Shown here: piece by piece, positions 1-9,120 of the stretch
Position numbering within the stretch: position 1 is the first letter of the stretch
How the letters are laid out: every line of letters begins with the position of its first letter
Assembly (NCBI GenBank): GCA_029554865.1
Contig: JAKPUX010000191.1
Location: 26,701-90,700, forward strand
DNA length: 64,000 bases
Reading direction: 5' to 3'
Origin: a bacterium
GTDB lineage: Bacteria > Zhuqueibacterota > Zhuqueibacteria > Residuimicrobiales > Residuimicrobiaceae
Program-made: the position numbers and the translations under genes
The notes under the pieces: generated by a model
What the model was told of the DNA's origin: nothing
The model's database searches: none
What the model saw: the letters and a program-made list of their open reading frames with translations, nothing else

Positions 1-1257
1 GACGAATACCGTGACTTTGTCTTCGATGACCGCTTCGCCCAGGGCGAGCTGGTCACCCAGGCCGCCAAAAAACTCTTCCTCGACTCCACCGAATACAAGC
101 TGCCGACCGGGCGCTACAAGGTCAACAAGTACAAGGTCGAGCTCACCCCCGATCTGGTCTACGGCGGCGTCGGCTACAGCCAGTTCTACGGCACCCAGGG
201 CATGACCAACATCATGCTCTCCGATGTGCTCGGCAACCACCGCCTCAACATCGGCCTCGGCCTTTACGGAGATTTCCGCAACGCCGATTATGCCCTCACC
301 TACTACTATCTGCCCCGCCAGCTCGACATCGGCACCGGGCTCTATCACAACGCCTATTACTACTATTCCGATTACACCGGTTTTGTCCGCGACCGCAATT
401 ACGGCCTGAGCCTGCTCATGAGCAACCCCTTCAACAAATTCGAGCGCATCAGCTACGGCCTCAGCGCCATGGGCATCAGCCGCTCCTATCTGGAGATCCC
501 CGACGAAATCGTCGACCAGCTCATCGATCGCGGCTATCTCTCCGCACGCGACCGTTTTTTCCTCATGAACAATCTCACCTACACCCGCGACACCACCGTC
601 TGGGGCTACACCGGACCGACCAACGGCGGTGGCATGGCACTCGGTGTCACTTACAGCCCAGGACTCGGTAAAAGCGGCATCGATTTCACCACCGTCCGCC
701 TGGATTTCCGGCGCTATCTGCGCCTGATGCGCGACTATACCTTCGCCACGCGTCTGGCCACGGGTTTCAGCGAGGGCCGCAACAAACAGAAATTCTTCCT
801 CGGCGGCCTGCCCAACTGGCTCAATCAGGAGTTCTTCGGGGGCATCCGCGTGCAGCACATCGAGGATGTCTATTTCGCCTCCTTCGAGATGCCCCTGCGC
901 GGCGCTGAGTACTACACCCTTGAGGGCAACCGCTTCGCCCTGGTCAACCTCGAGTTCCGTTTTCCCCTGATCCGCCGCGCCATCATCGGCTTCCCGCTGC
1001 CCATCGAACTCGGCAACATCGGCGGCGCTCTCTTTACCGATATGGGCGTGGCCTGGGACAAGGGGGAAAAGATCAAACCCTTCGTCAAGGCCCCGAACGG
1101 GCTCTTCAAGACCAAGGACATGTTCGCCAGCTTCGGGTTCGGGGTGCGCATGAACGTCGGCTTTTTCCTGCTGCGCTACGACCTGGCCTGGCCGACCAAC
1201 TTTTACAATTCATCGCATTCGCCGCAATCCCTGTGGTCGCTCGGCGCAGACTTTTAG
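1..1257 (+). CDS. C-terminal part of outer-membrane beta-barrel (surface antigen) protein, 5' partial
   Basis: The frame is open from base 1 and enters without a start, so this is the 3' end (418 codons) of a longer gene. The visible protein is rich in Tyr, Phe and alternating hydrophobic residues and ends in Phe (SLGADF), as outer-membrane barrels do. It is clearly paralogous to the last third of the protein at 19805-22732: both carry a 'MLSDVLGN/MVSDMLGN' start to the barrel, a 'PFNKFERI/PLSKFDRI' strand, 'WGYTGPTNGG/WGPTGPLDGS', and a 'LRFPFI/FRFPLI...GGALFTDMG' segment near the end. The missing N-terminus is therefore probably a TolB-type propeller, possibly with a metallopeptidase. Next gene starts 12 bases downstream. 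Confidence 0.8.
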   Translation, partial: DEYRDFVFDDRFAQGELVTQAAKKLFLDSTEYKLPTGRYKVNKYKVELTPDLVYGGVGYSQFYGTQGMTNIMLSDVLGNHRLNIGLGLYGDFRNADYALTYYYLPRQLDIGTGLYHNAYYYYSDYTGFVRDRNYGLSLLMSNPFNKFERISYGLSAMGISRSYLEIPDEIVDQLIDRGYLSARDRFFLMNNLTYTRDTTVWGYTGPTNGGGMALGVTYSPGLGKSGIDFTTVRLDFRRYLRLMRDYTFATRLATGFSEGRNKQKFFLGGLPNWLNQEFFGGIRVQHIEDVYFASFEMPLRGAEYYTLEGNRFALVNLEFRFPLIRRAIIGFPLPIELGNIGGALFTDMGVAWDKGEKIKPFVKAPNGLFKTKDMFASFGFGVRMNVGFFLLRYDLAWPTNFYNSSHSPQSLWSLGADF

Positions 1258-1269
1258 GAGACGCCCGCT

Positions 1270-3114
1270 GTGGCGAAGCAACCCTTTCTCGAACGCGTCC
1301 GGGAGCGCATTCTCGTCTGCGACGGCGCCATGGGCACGATGCTCTACAGCCGCGGCATCTTTATAAACCGCTGCTTCGATGAGCTCAACCTCTCCGCGCC
1401 CGAGATGGTCCTCGATCTCCATCGCGCCTATGCGGCCGCCCACGCCGACATCCTCGAGACCAACACCTACGGCGCCAACCGCTACAAGCTCAAGGCCCAT
1501 GGCCTGGAGGAGCAGACGGCGGCTATCAACCGCCGCGGGGTCGAGCTGGCCCGCCAGGCCGCGGACGAGGAGCTTTATGTCGCGGGGGCGATCGGACCCA
1601 CTGGAGTCACGGTGGCCCAGCTCGGCACCATCCCGGAGGCGGAGATGCTCGAGCTCTACGGAGAACAGGCCGCCGCCCTCGCCGAGGCCGGTGTCGATCT
1701 CTTTCTCCTCGAGACCTTCCAGGATCTCAACGAAATCCTGCTCGCCCTGCGCGCCGTTCGCCGGGTCAGCCGGCTGCCGGTTATTGCCCAGATGACCTAT
1801 GACGAGGAGGGCAAGACTACCCTCGGGGTCCAGCCCGAGACCGTGGTGCAAGCCCTGCTGGGGGAGGGGGCGGACTGCATAGGCGCCAACTGTTCGGTCG
1901 GACCGCACGCCATGCTCGAGGTGATCCGGCGCCTGGCCAGGGCCGGTGCCCCCTTCATCACAGCCCAACCCAACGCCGGCCTGCCCCGCCTCTTTGAGGG
2001 CCGCCTCCTTTACATGTCGACCCCGGAGTATCACGCCGAATACGCCCGCCGTTTCATCAGCGCCGGCGCCAGCGTGGTCGGCGGCTGCTGCGGGACCACC
2101 CCGGAGCATATCCGGGCCATCGCCGGCGCCGTCCGCGCCTTGCAGCCGCGCAAGGAGGCGAGCACAGTGGTCCTCCACCCTGAAGTGGAGAGCGCTGTCC
2201 AGCCCATCCCTCGCCCGGAAAAATCGGCCCTGGCCGCGCGCATCGGCCGCAAGTTTGTCCTTTCCGTCGAGGTGCTCTCCCCGCGCGGCATCTCGGTCGA
2301 GGGGGTGCTGGCGGGGGTGCGCAAGCTGGCCGGCTTTGGGGTCGATGCCATCAACATCCCCGACGGCCCACGCGCCTCATCGCGCATGTCGCCCAGCGCC
2401 CTTGCCCTCCTCATTGAGCGCTCCCTGCCGGTCGAGACCATCCTCCACTACTGCTGCCGCGACCGCAATCTGCTCGGCATGCAGTCTGACCTGCTCGGCC
2501 ACTATGCCTTGGGGCTGCGCAACATTCTCATCATCACCGGCGATCCTCCGAAACTGGGCGACTATCCGAGCGCGACCGCAGTCTTTGATGTCGATTCGAT
2601 CGGCCTCACCCGCATGGTCAACGGCCTCAACCACGGCCACGACCTGGCCGGCAACCCCATCGGCGCACCCACCGGCTGGCATATCGGGGTCGGCGCCAAC
2701 CCCGGCGCCCTCGATCTCGACCTCGAAATCGCCCGCCTCGAACAGAAAGTGGCCGCCGGAGCCGAATACCTGCTCACCCAGCCGGTCTTCGATCCGCACC
2801 AGCTTGAAAGCTTCTTCAAACGGACGGAGCACCTGCGCATCCCCGTCCTGGCCGGGATCATGCCTGTGGTCAGCCACCGCACTGTGGAGTATCTCAATAA
2901 CGAGGTGCCAGGCGTGGTCATCCCCGAAGAGATCGTCCGCCGCTTCGCCGGCGCCGCCGACAGCGCCCACGCCCGTGAGACCGGCATCGAGATCGCCCGC
3001 AAGGGGATCCTGGAACTCCGCCAGTTCGAACAGGTGAGTGGCCTCTATGTGATGCCCCCCTTCACCAAGGACAAATATGATGTGGCCATTGAGGTCTTGC
3101 AGGTTGTACAATAG
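1270..3114 (+). CDS. Bifunctional homocysteine S-methyltransferase / methylenetetrahydrofolate reductase
   Basis: 614 aa, GTG start after a GGAG site in the preceding stop region. Residues about 1-290 are a homocysteine S-methyltransferase (BHMT/MetH-N type): a DGAMGTML start, the zinc cysteines C208 (GANCSVG) and C273-C274 (GGCCGTTPEH). Residues about 315-610 are a MetF-like TIM barrel (NILIITGDPP, YLLTQPVFD, AGIMPVVS). The fusion matches the YitJ-type architecture: it would make 5-methyl-THF and pass the methyl to homocysteine, giving methionine in the cytosol. Length is normal for the fusion. It sits between two cell-envelope genes, so the neighbours do not help. Whether the methyl donor is methyl-THF directly or S-methylmethionine is not decidable here. 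Confidence 0.93.
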   Translation: MAKQPFLERVRERILVCDGAMGTMLYSRGIFINRCFDELNLSAPEMVLDLHRAYAAAHADILETNTYGANRYKLKAHGLEEQTAAINRRGVELARQAADEELYVAGAIGPTGVTVAQLGTIPEAEMLELYGEQAAALAEAGVDLFLLETFQDLNEILLALRAVRRVSRLPVIAQMTYDEEGKTTLGVQPETVVQALLGEGADCIGANCSVGPHAMLEVIRRLARAGAPFITAQPNAGLPRLFEGRLLYMSTPEYHAEYARRFISAGASVVGGCCGTTPEHIRAIAGAVRALQPRKEASTVVLHPEVESAVQPIPRPEKSALAARIGRKFVLSVEVLSPRGISVEGVLAGVRKLAGFGVDAINIPDGPRASSRMSPSALALLIERSLPVETILHYCCRDRNLLGMQSDLLGHYALGLRNILIITGDPPKLGDYPSATAVFDVDSIGLTRMVNGLNHGHDLAGNPIGAPTGWHIGVGANPGALDLDLEIARLEQKVAAGAEYLLTQPVFDPHQLESFFKRTEHLRIPVLAGIMPVVSHRTVEYLNNEVPGVVIPEEIVRRFAGAADSAHARETGIEIARKGILELRQFEQVSGLYVMPPFTKDKYDVAIEVLQVVQ

Positions 3115-3115
3115 G

Positions 3116-4381
3116 ATGGCAAATATGAACAAGATCCGCATGCTCCTGATTTTCGCGCTCCTGATCGCCCTCACCCCGGCCTTCAGCCAGCCCGGCCCTG
3201 GCCGCAACCGCAACGCCTTCGGGGCCGACCTTTTCCAGATCCGCTTCTTTCGCTCCTTCATCCCGGAAAAAAAGCCAGAGGCCAGCGTAGACTCCTACAT
3301 CCAGATGGCCAACGATGTGCTCACCTTCATCAAGACCGACTCCACCAGCTGGCGGGCCCGTTTTGAGGTCGAACTGCTTATCTACGACGCCAGAGGTGAT
3401 CTGGCCGCCTATCGCACCCTGCGCGACACCATCACCGTCGGCCGCTTTGAGCTGACCAATGCCCGCGGCATCTCCTGGACGCAGGCCTTTCGCTTCTATC
3501 TCAAACCCGGCGGCTACACCTGGCGCCTGAAACTGCTCAACGCCGAGGGGATCGCCCTGCTAGAGCGGGAGGAGCGGCTGGAGGTGGCGGAATTGAATCC
3601 CGACCGCCTGCAGATCAGCGACATCATTCTGGCCGACAGCCTCGACTGCGAAACCGGCCTCTACGCCCCGAATCTGCGCGGGGCCTTCCGGCGACAGAAC
3701 AGCGCCATCGGCGTGATCTTCGAGCTCTATCCCCCGGCGGGGAGTGATTCGGTGCGCGTTTGGCTCACCCTGATGGACGCTGCCAGGCGCGAGATGGTCA
3801 GCAAGAGCCTGGTGAGACCGGCGGCCTCGATTCTCCGCTACTGCATCGACCTGGCCGATGAGATCACCAGGCCGGGCGATTACACCGTGCAGCTGAGCGC
3901 ACGCTCGGGCTCGCGCCTCATCCAGGCCGCACAGCGGGTGCTGGTGCTCTGGGGCCAAGCCGAGGTGCAGCAGGAGTCCCTCGACCTCGCCGTCGAACAG
4001 CTCGCCCTCATCGCCCGGGGCAGCACGATCAGGGAGATGGAGCGGGCACAGGGAGCGCTGCGCGACAGCCTCTACGAGGCCTTCTGGCAGAAGCGGGACC
4101 CGACCCCGGAGACGCCGCTGAACGAACTCAGGGAGGAGTTCTTCCGCCGCATCGATCACAGCAACCGCAGTTTCAGCGAAAGCTTTTCGGGACGCCAGGG
4201 CTGGCGCACGGACCGGGGCAGGGTCTATATCCAGAACGGCCCGCCCGACCAGATCGAAAAACATGCGGGTGAGATGGGCATGGCCTCCACTGAAATCTGG
4301 GCCTATAACCGGCTCAACCGCCGCTATCTCTTCGTCGACCGCCTCAGCAACGGCGAATTCCGCCTGGCCAAAACCGAGTAA
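3116..4381 (+). CDS. GWxTD domain-containing exported protein
   Basis: The reading frame is open further upstream, but the likely start is ATG 3116 (MANMNKIRM) or 3125, one base after the preceding stop codon; both give a signal peptide ending near FSQPGPG. The protein is about 420 aa. The C-terminal third holds the family signature: GRQGWRTDRGRVYIQNGPPD (about residues 360-380), followed by an aromatic-rich end (IWAYNRLNRRYLFVD). GWxTD proteins are widespread in the FCB group and Acidobacteria and have no assigned reaction. The central part, with AYRTLRDTI and TWRLKLLN, looks like beta-sandwich domains. It follows the methyltransferase/reductase gene with no spacer, so they are probably co-transcribed, though a functional link is not obvious. 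Confidence 0.8.
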   Translation: MANMNKIRMLLIFALLIALTPAFSQPGPGRNRNAFGADLFQIRFFRSFIPEKKPEASVDSYIQMANDVLTFIKTDSTSWRARFEVELLIYDARGDLAAYRTLRDTITVGRFELTNARGISWTQAFRFYLKPGGYTWRLKLLNAEGIALLEREERLEVAELNPDRLQISDIILADSLDCETGLYAPNLRGAFRRQNSAIGVIFELYPPAGSDSVRVWLTLMDAARREMVSKSLVRPAASILRYCIDLADEITRPGDYTVQLSARSGSRLIQAAQRVLVLWGQAEVQQESLDLAVEQLALIARGSTIREMERAQGALRDSLYEAFWQKRDPTPETPLNELREEFFRRIDHSNRSFSESFSGRQGWRTDRGRVYIQNGPPDQIEKHAGEMGMASTEIWAYNRLNRRYLFVDRLSNGEFRLAKTE

Positions 4382-4396
4382 ACGGTTATAATTTGC

Positions 4397-4426
4397 TTGA
4401 TAAATTCGACCGCTTTTTTGTATATT
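4397..4426 (+). promoter_or_regulatory. Candidate sigma70-type promoter
   Basis: TTGATA (4397-4402), 18-base spacer, TATATT (4421-4426) in an AT-rich stretch between the GWxTD gene and the two-TM protein gene. The TATATT form of the -10 box recurs ahead of other genes in this window (13796, 24662). Confidence 0.5.
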
Positions 4427-4468
4427 GGGGCGTAACCATTCCAGCACCCTGAAAGGAGTCCTGAGGCG

Positions 4469-5092
4469 ATGAAACTGTGGCAGCGCGGCAGCTTGGAAAC
4501 CGATTTCGGCCCTCTATTGCTCATCTGGCGGCATCGCGCCGCCGGCCGTTTTTACAGCAAGATCTTCAGCTGGCTTCTCGGCGGATTTGTCCTGGGGCTG
4601 CTGGCCTCCATCACTTTCAACGCCATCGGACTGGGCGGTTTCTCCCTCTCAGCGGGCCGCATCACCTTTTTTGTGGTCTTTATCCTCGGCGTCGTCAGCG
4701 CCTTTTTCCGCAATCTGGCCTACGGCCTCGATTACCGCATCACCCAGAAGGCCCTTCTCCACGTCCGGCCGCTTTGCGGCATCGAGAGGCTGCGTCCGGC
4801 CGGCGGAAAACTGCGCAAGGGCGACCGCATCGACTACCTGCCCTGGGAGGAGATCAAATCCGTCAATGAAGCCGGCGGGGCTCTCGCCCTGACCCTCAAG
4901 GAGGGGCAGGTGGTCGAACTCGGGGTTGTCCCCGTGCTCGCCCTCTGGCTCCCGACTCCCGACGGGGGCATGGAGAAACGCACCAGTGCGCAGGGGGGGG
5001 GGAAGAGCAGTGCGGAACTGGACAAGGAGGCGCACAAACTCATCGTGCAAAAAATTCGTGATCTGAAAAAGAACACCACGGCCAAAAACTGA
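4469..5092 (+). CDS. Two-TM membrane protein with PH-like C-terminal region; contains G10 tract
   Basis: 207 aa, ATG with an AAGGAG site 13 bases upstream. Two predicted membrane helices (about residues 34-56 and 65-85) are followed by a soluble half with 'LDYRITQKALLHV' and 'YLPWEEIKSV', a pattern seen in bacterial PH-like (DUF304-type) membrane proteins, where the helices precede a PH fold. No enzyme motif is visible. A run of ten G (4993-5002) lies inside the coding frame near residue 175; a slip of one base would change the last 30 residues, which are a charged KxxAELDKEAHKL helix. Function unknown. Confidence 0.65.
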   Translation: MKLWQRGSLETDFGPLLLIWRHRAAGRFYSKIFSWLLGGFVLGLLASITFNAIGLGGFSLSAGRITFFVVFILGVVSAFFRNLAYGLDYRITQKALLHVRPLCGIERLRPAGGKLRKGDRIDYLPWEEIKSVNEAGGALALTLKEGQVVELGVVPVLALWLPTPDGGMEKRTSAQGGGKSSAELDKEAHKLIVQKIRDLKKNTTAKN

Positions 5093-5179
5093 TATCGTCC
5101 GCCGGAACGGACGCCGGGTCTCTGACGGCACCGTCCGGAAATATCACATCGTTCTCCGGAATAACGAAGGGACTCAAGC

Positions 5180-5977
5180 ATGCCCTCGCGAATTACCCCT
5201 CTGGATGTCTCGGCTTATGCGACGCCTGAAGCATTCCGTACAGGCGAGCAGATCTACGAAAATGGCTGGGTGCGACACCGCTTTCAGACCAACTATGGTC
5301 TCTCAGCGATGGTGCGGGGCAAGGGCAACTACCGGGTGGAGATGATCATCGATGGCGAACAATTTTTCGGCCGCTGCACCTGCCCGGTGGGGAGCAGCCG
5401 CTGCGAGCACCAGGTGGCGCTGCTCCTCAGCTGGCTGAATGAGCCCCAGACCTTCACCAGCTATCAGGAACTGCGCAAAGCGATCCGGCTCAGGGAAAAA
5501 AACGCTCTGGTGGATATATTCGTCAACCTCATCGAGGTGTTTCCGGAACTGAGTTCCTTTTTTATCAGCCCCTCCGGCCGGGATGAGCTGGCTGCCATTC
5601 AGGAGGATGTCGCCGAGGTCTTCGATTTCCCGCAGGCGCAAAAGATCGATCCTCAACAGATCGTCGAGTCCTGCCAGTTTCTTTTCGTCCGCGCCAAATC
5701 CCTGCGCAATGAGGGCAAATATGCCCATGCCCGCGTGATATTTTTCCAGATCCTCAACCGCTCGCTGGCGCTGATCGACCGGCTGCAGACCATCAGACCC
5801 TTCCGCGAGAATTTCATTGCCGAGATCGCCGACGACTATGAGGATCTCGCCACCAGCGATCCCGATTTCGCAGCCAGCCGGGAGGCCATCGCCGGCGAGG
5901 TGGAACAGATCCTCGCCCACGAATCTGCGGTGGCCGAAGGGGTCTTTCTCGATCTGGTCAGGCAAAAGCTCGGCTGA
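5180..5977 (+). CDS. SWIM zinc-finger domain protein
   Basis: 265 aa, ATG preceded by AAGGGA. The SWIM motif CxCx6CxH is complete (C66, C68, C75, H77 in RCTCPVGSSRCEHQ). SWIM fingers bind nucleic acid or proteins and occur in SWI2/SNF2-associated proteins, transposases and stand-alone bacterial proteins. Here the finger is followed by about 180 residues of helical sequence with no helicase or nuclease motif, so it is a stand-alone form. No SNF2 helicase is found next to it. Role unknown; nucleic-acid binding is an inference from the finger. Confidence 0.75.
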   Translation: MPSRITPLDVSAYATPEAFRTGEQIYENGWVRHRFQTNYGLSAMVRGKGNYRVEMIIDGEQFFGRCTCPVGSSRCEHQVALLLSWLNEPQTFTSYQELRKAIRLREKNALVDIFVNLIEVFPELSSFFISPSGRDELAAIQEDVAEVFDFPQAQKIDPQQIVESCQFLFVRAKSLRNEGKYAHARVIFFQILNRSLALIDRLQTIRPFRENFIAEIADDYEDLATSDPDFAASREAIAGEVEQILAHESAVAEGVFLDLVRQKLG

Positions 5978-6110
5978 TCCGCAACTTTTATTCCATTGGC
6001 ACCGTATAGCTATCATCCCCCTCTCGCGCAGGCGCGCGAACTCCCCTCACGCGGGGGAGCAGATATCCGGCAGCCCGTCCACCCCGTCATTTCCTCAACA
6101 GGAGGTCCCG

Positions 6111-6830
6111 ATGAAAAAATCGATCCGCACCCTCGCCGTCATCTTGCCAGTCTTTCTCTTCATGAGTGCAGCCCGGGCGGATGTCTTCATGAAGGAGAAA
6201 GAGCACACTGATGCAGCCACGGTAATGGGGCAGACCATGCCCGCGAGTGAGAAGATCAAGTCCATCTGGATGACCGCAGACAAGGTGCGCAGCGATGAGC
6301 CGGAGGCCTCGGTGATCATGCGCATGGACAAAGGTCTTCTCTATATCCTGCAGCACGCCCAGAAGAGCTACATGGAGGTGCCCCTCAGCTTCACCGCCGC
6401 GGCGCAAGCCCCGGCCGCTGACCTCGGGATCAAGGTGACCGTCACCCCCACAGCCGAGAAGAAAAAGATCGGCACCTGGGAGTGCAAACGCTATCTCATG
6501 AAAATGGAGATGGGGGGTATGGGCTTTGCGACCGAGAGCGAGATCTGGGCAACCGAGGAGATCAAAATCGACCCGGCCCTCTACGCCAAATTCAGCAGCG
6601 CCATGATGGCCGCCAACCCGATGCTCGCCTCCAGCTTGCAGAGCATGCTCGAGGAGATGAAAAAGATCAAGGGAGTACAGGTCCGTTCGGCCACCAGTGT
6701 GCAGATGATGGGACAGACAATCAAATCCACGAGCGAGCTGATCGAGTTCAGGGAGGGCAAAGCCCCGGAGGGGATCTTTGAGCTGCCGGAGGGCTATAAC
6801 AAAAAATCGATGATGGACGATCTCAATTGA
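6111..6830 (+). CDS. Exported DUF4412-like protein
   Basis: 239 aa from ATG 6111, chosen because a strong AGGAGGT lies 5 bases upstream and the product begins with a clean signal peptide (MKKSIRTLAVILPVFLFMSA, cleavage near ARA). The frame is open further upstream but that part is not protein-like. The mature part has the DUF4412 pattern: Met-rich beta-strands, 'VRSDEPEASVIMRMDKGLLYIL', 'YMEVPL', and a 'WECKRYLMKMEMGG' core. These periplasmic proteins have no known reaction. The stop overlaps the start of dapF (ATTGA), so the two are translationally coupled. Confidence 0.7.
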   Translation: MKKSIRTLAVILPVFLFMSAARADVFMKEKEHTDAATVMGQTMPASEKIKSIWMTADKVRSDEPEASVIMRMDKGLLYILQHAQKSYMEVPLSFTAAAQAPAADLGIKVTVTPTAEKKKIGTWECKRYLMKMEMGGMGFATESEIWATEEIKIDPALYAKFSSAMMAANPMLASSLQSMLEEMKKIKGVQVRSATSVQMMGQTIKSTSELIEFREGKAPEGIFELPEGYNKKSMMDDLN

Positions 6831-7630
6831 AATTGAGCTTTGTCAAGATATCAGCGACCGGGAATGATTTCATCCTGGTCGACAACCGCAGCGGGATCTG
6901 GTCGGCCCGGGAGGATGCCTCCTTTTTCAGCGCCATCTGCCAGCACCGCCGCAGCGTCGGAGCGGACGGCGTCATCCTGCTCGAGGAGAGCAGCCGCGCC
7001 GATTTCCACTATATCCATGTCAATTCCGACGGCAGCCTCGCCGGGATGTGCGGCAACGGCAGCCGGGCGGTTGCCTGGTTCGCCCGCCAGCTCGGCATCG
7101 GGGGGGATGAACTCTCTTTCGAGATCAGCGGCAGCATTTACAGGGCCAGGGTGGAGGGGCGGCACGTGACCACAGCCTTCATCCCGCCGGGTGGATTCGA
7201 CCTCGGGCTGAATGTGGCCGGGGATGCCATGGAGCTGAGCGCAGGGGGGTATATCGATACCGGCGTGCCCCACTATGTCCTCTTCAGCACAGAGGTCGCG
7301 TCCGTGGATGTCGCCGGCCGCGGGGCCTGGTACCGCCGCCATCCCGCCTTCCCGCAGGGGGCCAATATCGATTTCGTCCAGGTCCTCGACAGCCATCATC
7401 TGCGTGTCCGCACCTATGAACGGGGGGTGGAGGCCGAAACCCTCGCCTGCGGCACCGGGGCGGTCGCCTCATCGGTGATCAGCCATCTGCGCGGCCGGGC
7501 TTCCTCACCAGTGGAGGTCGATTTCCCCGGCGGGCAGCTGGTGGTCGTCTTCAATCCCGATTACTCAGGCATCACCCTCGCCGGTACGGTCGATCCGGTC
7601 TACGCCGGGGAACTCTGGGACGAATCCTGA
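6827..7630 (+). CDS. dapF: Diaminopimelate epimerase
   Basis: 267 aa, TTG start overlapping the upstream stop. Both catalytic cysteines are present: C75 in GMCGNGSRA and C208 in ETLACGTGAVAS; the substrate loop reads SATGNDFILVDN where most homologues have HGxGND. The enzyme converts LL- to meso-diaminopimelate in the cytosol for lysine and peptidoglycan. Length is typical. It is the last gene of the first (+) run, 20 bases before a strong terminator. The 'YERGVEAETLACG' segment has one extra residue compared with the usual YERGVGETLACG, a minor family variation. Confidence 0.93.
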   Translation: MKLSFVKISATGNDFILVDNRSGIWSAREDASFFSAICQHRRSVGADGVILLEESSRADFHYIHVNSDGSLAGMCGNGSRAVAWFARQLGIGGDELSFEISGSIYRARVEGRHVTTAFIPPGGFDLGLNVAGDAMELSAGGYIDTGVPHYVLFSTEVASVDVAGRGAWYRRHPAFPQGANIDFVQVLDSHHLRVRTYERGVEAETLACGTGAVASSVISHLRGRASSPVEVDFPGGQLVVVFNPDYSGITLAGTVDPVYAGELWDES

Positions 7631-7647
7631 AACAGCCGCAGCCATAA

Positions 7648-7686
7648 TAAAAAAGCCCGGTGCTCGCCAGAGACCGGGCTTTTTTT
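7648..7686. terminator. Bidirectional intrinsic terminator
   Basis: AAAAAGCCCGGT ... ACCGGGCTTTTTT stem with an 11-base loop; T-rich tails on both strands. Lies between the convergent dapF (+) and ABC permease (-) genes. Confidence 0.9.
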
Positions 7687-7701
7687 ATGCCGGGCCGATG
7701 C

Positions 7702-9120
7702 TCAATCATGGCGCAGGGCTTCGACCGGATTTACACGGGCTGCGCGTGTGGCCGGATAATAGCCCGCCGCCAGGCTCACCCCCACGGCGAAGAGGATCGC
7801 TCCGCCGATCAGCCAGGGGGGAAGATAGAAGAACTCAATATCGCCGCCCACTCCTCCTCCCTGCCGCAGGGTCCAGAGATTGGCGATCCAGTTGGCCAGG
7901 CGCGAGACCAGCCAGCCGAGGAGCACCCCGAGCATCCCCCCCATCAGGCCAATGCACCCCGCCTCGAAGAAAAAAATCGTCCTGATCTGGCGCTCGCTCG
8001 CCCCCACCGCCTTCATCACCCCGATCTCGCGCGTGCGTTCGAGGATCGACATCACCATGGTATTGATGATGCCGAGCGCGGCGACGACCAGAGCGATGGT
8101 GCCCACCGCGCCGAGGGCGGTGTCGACCATCAGAAACCCCCGCTTGATCTCCTCGAGCTGATCGGCCAGGGCAAAGACCGAAAAGTTCAGTTCCTGCAGC
8201 CGCTTGCGTATGGCCGGGAGATCCTGCAAATGGTTGAGACGCACGTAGAGGGCCTCATAGCTGCCGGTGGGACGCCCCCCGCGGGAGAGCAGGCTCCACA
8301 TGTTGTTGAAGGCGAAACGGGGCATCCGCTTGCCGGTCAGCAGGGGCACGACGATGCCGCCCTGGACCTGTTCATTGCTGAAGGCGTGCGGGCGGGGCCG
8401 GATGCCCGCCACCCGCAGCCGGGTGACATGCTCGGTGAAAGAGGGCTGCCCGGCCGCGGCGAGCCCCCCGCTCATCATCCGCCCCAGATCGAGAACGGAG
8501 GTGATAACCTCCACTTCCGCGCCGATGAGTGAATCGGCCTTCACCCGGCGCCAGACGCGGCTGCTGTCCGTCCGTGCCTGCTCATCCTCACCGTCGAGGG
8601 TGAGTTTGAGACGGGAGAGGAGGCCGTAAGACAGGATAACCTCGGCCGCCGAATCGCTGCTGAAAAAACCTCCCCAGCCCATGCGGTCGTAGGGCGTATA
8701 CCCCCCCATGGCCACGGGGACGCTGCGCAGGGTGGTGCTGGTCTCCTGGCCGCCGAAACGGATTTTGACCGGAAAGGTGATCTCGGGAAAAACGACCGCC
8801 ACCTCAGGCATGGCGGCGATGAGGGCGATGGCGGTGTCATTGAGCGCCCGCGTCCGCTTTTGCATGCCGCTCATCGCCCCGTCCAGATTTCCGGCCATCA
8901 CCTGCTCGATATCCATCCGCACCGGGAGCACCCGGATCGTGGTGAAGAGATCATTGGCGGTGAAGGCCTCGGTGATGTTGCGCTGCATGCCGGTTCCGAA
9001 GGAGACCATCGCCACCAGGGCGCCGATGCCGATGATCACCCCGAGGGTGGTGAGAAAGGTGCGCAGCCTGGTGCGCCGCAGGTTGTCGAGGCTGAATTGC
9101 AGCAGGTCGGAGCCCTTCAT
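7702..9120 (-). CDS. ABC transporter permease, MacB/FtsX family
   Basis: 472 aa. One N-terminal membrane helix (about 20-45, TLGVIIGIGALVAMVSFG), a large periplasmic MacB_PCD-type domain (about 50-330), then three helices with the FtsX segment 'MVMSILERTREIGVMKAVGAS' and the terminal 'ATRAARVNPVEALRHD'. This topology belongs to the MacB/LolC/LolE exporters that use ATP in the cytosol to act on periplasmic or lipoprotein substrates. The start overlaps the ATPase stop (ATGA) and has a GGGAGGAGG site, so the two genes are coupled. Substrate not predictable. Confidence 0.92.
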   Translation of the reverse strand: MKGSDLLQFSLDNLRRTRLRTFLTTLGVIIGIGALVAMVSFGTGMQRNITEAFTANDLFTTIRVLPVRMDIEQVMAGNLDGAMSGMQKRTRALNDTAIALIAAMPEVAVVFPEITFPVKIRFGGQETSTTLRSVPVAMGGYTPYDRMGWGGFFSSDSAAEVILSYGLLSRLKLTLDGEDEQARTDSSRVWRRVKADSLIGAEVEVITSVLDLGRMMSGGLAAAGQPSFTEHVTRLRVAGIRPRPHAFSNEQVQGGIVVPLLTGKRMPRFAFNNMWSLLSRGGRPTGSYEALYVRLNHLQDLPAIRKRLQELNFSVFALADQLEEIKRGFLMVDTALGAVGTIALVVAALGIINTMVMSILERTREIGVMKAVGASERQIRTIFFFEAGCIGLMGGMLGVLLGWLVSRLANWIANLWTLRQGGGVGGDIEFFYLPPWLIGGAILFAVGVSLAAGYYPATRAARVNPVEALRHD

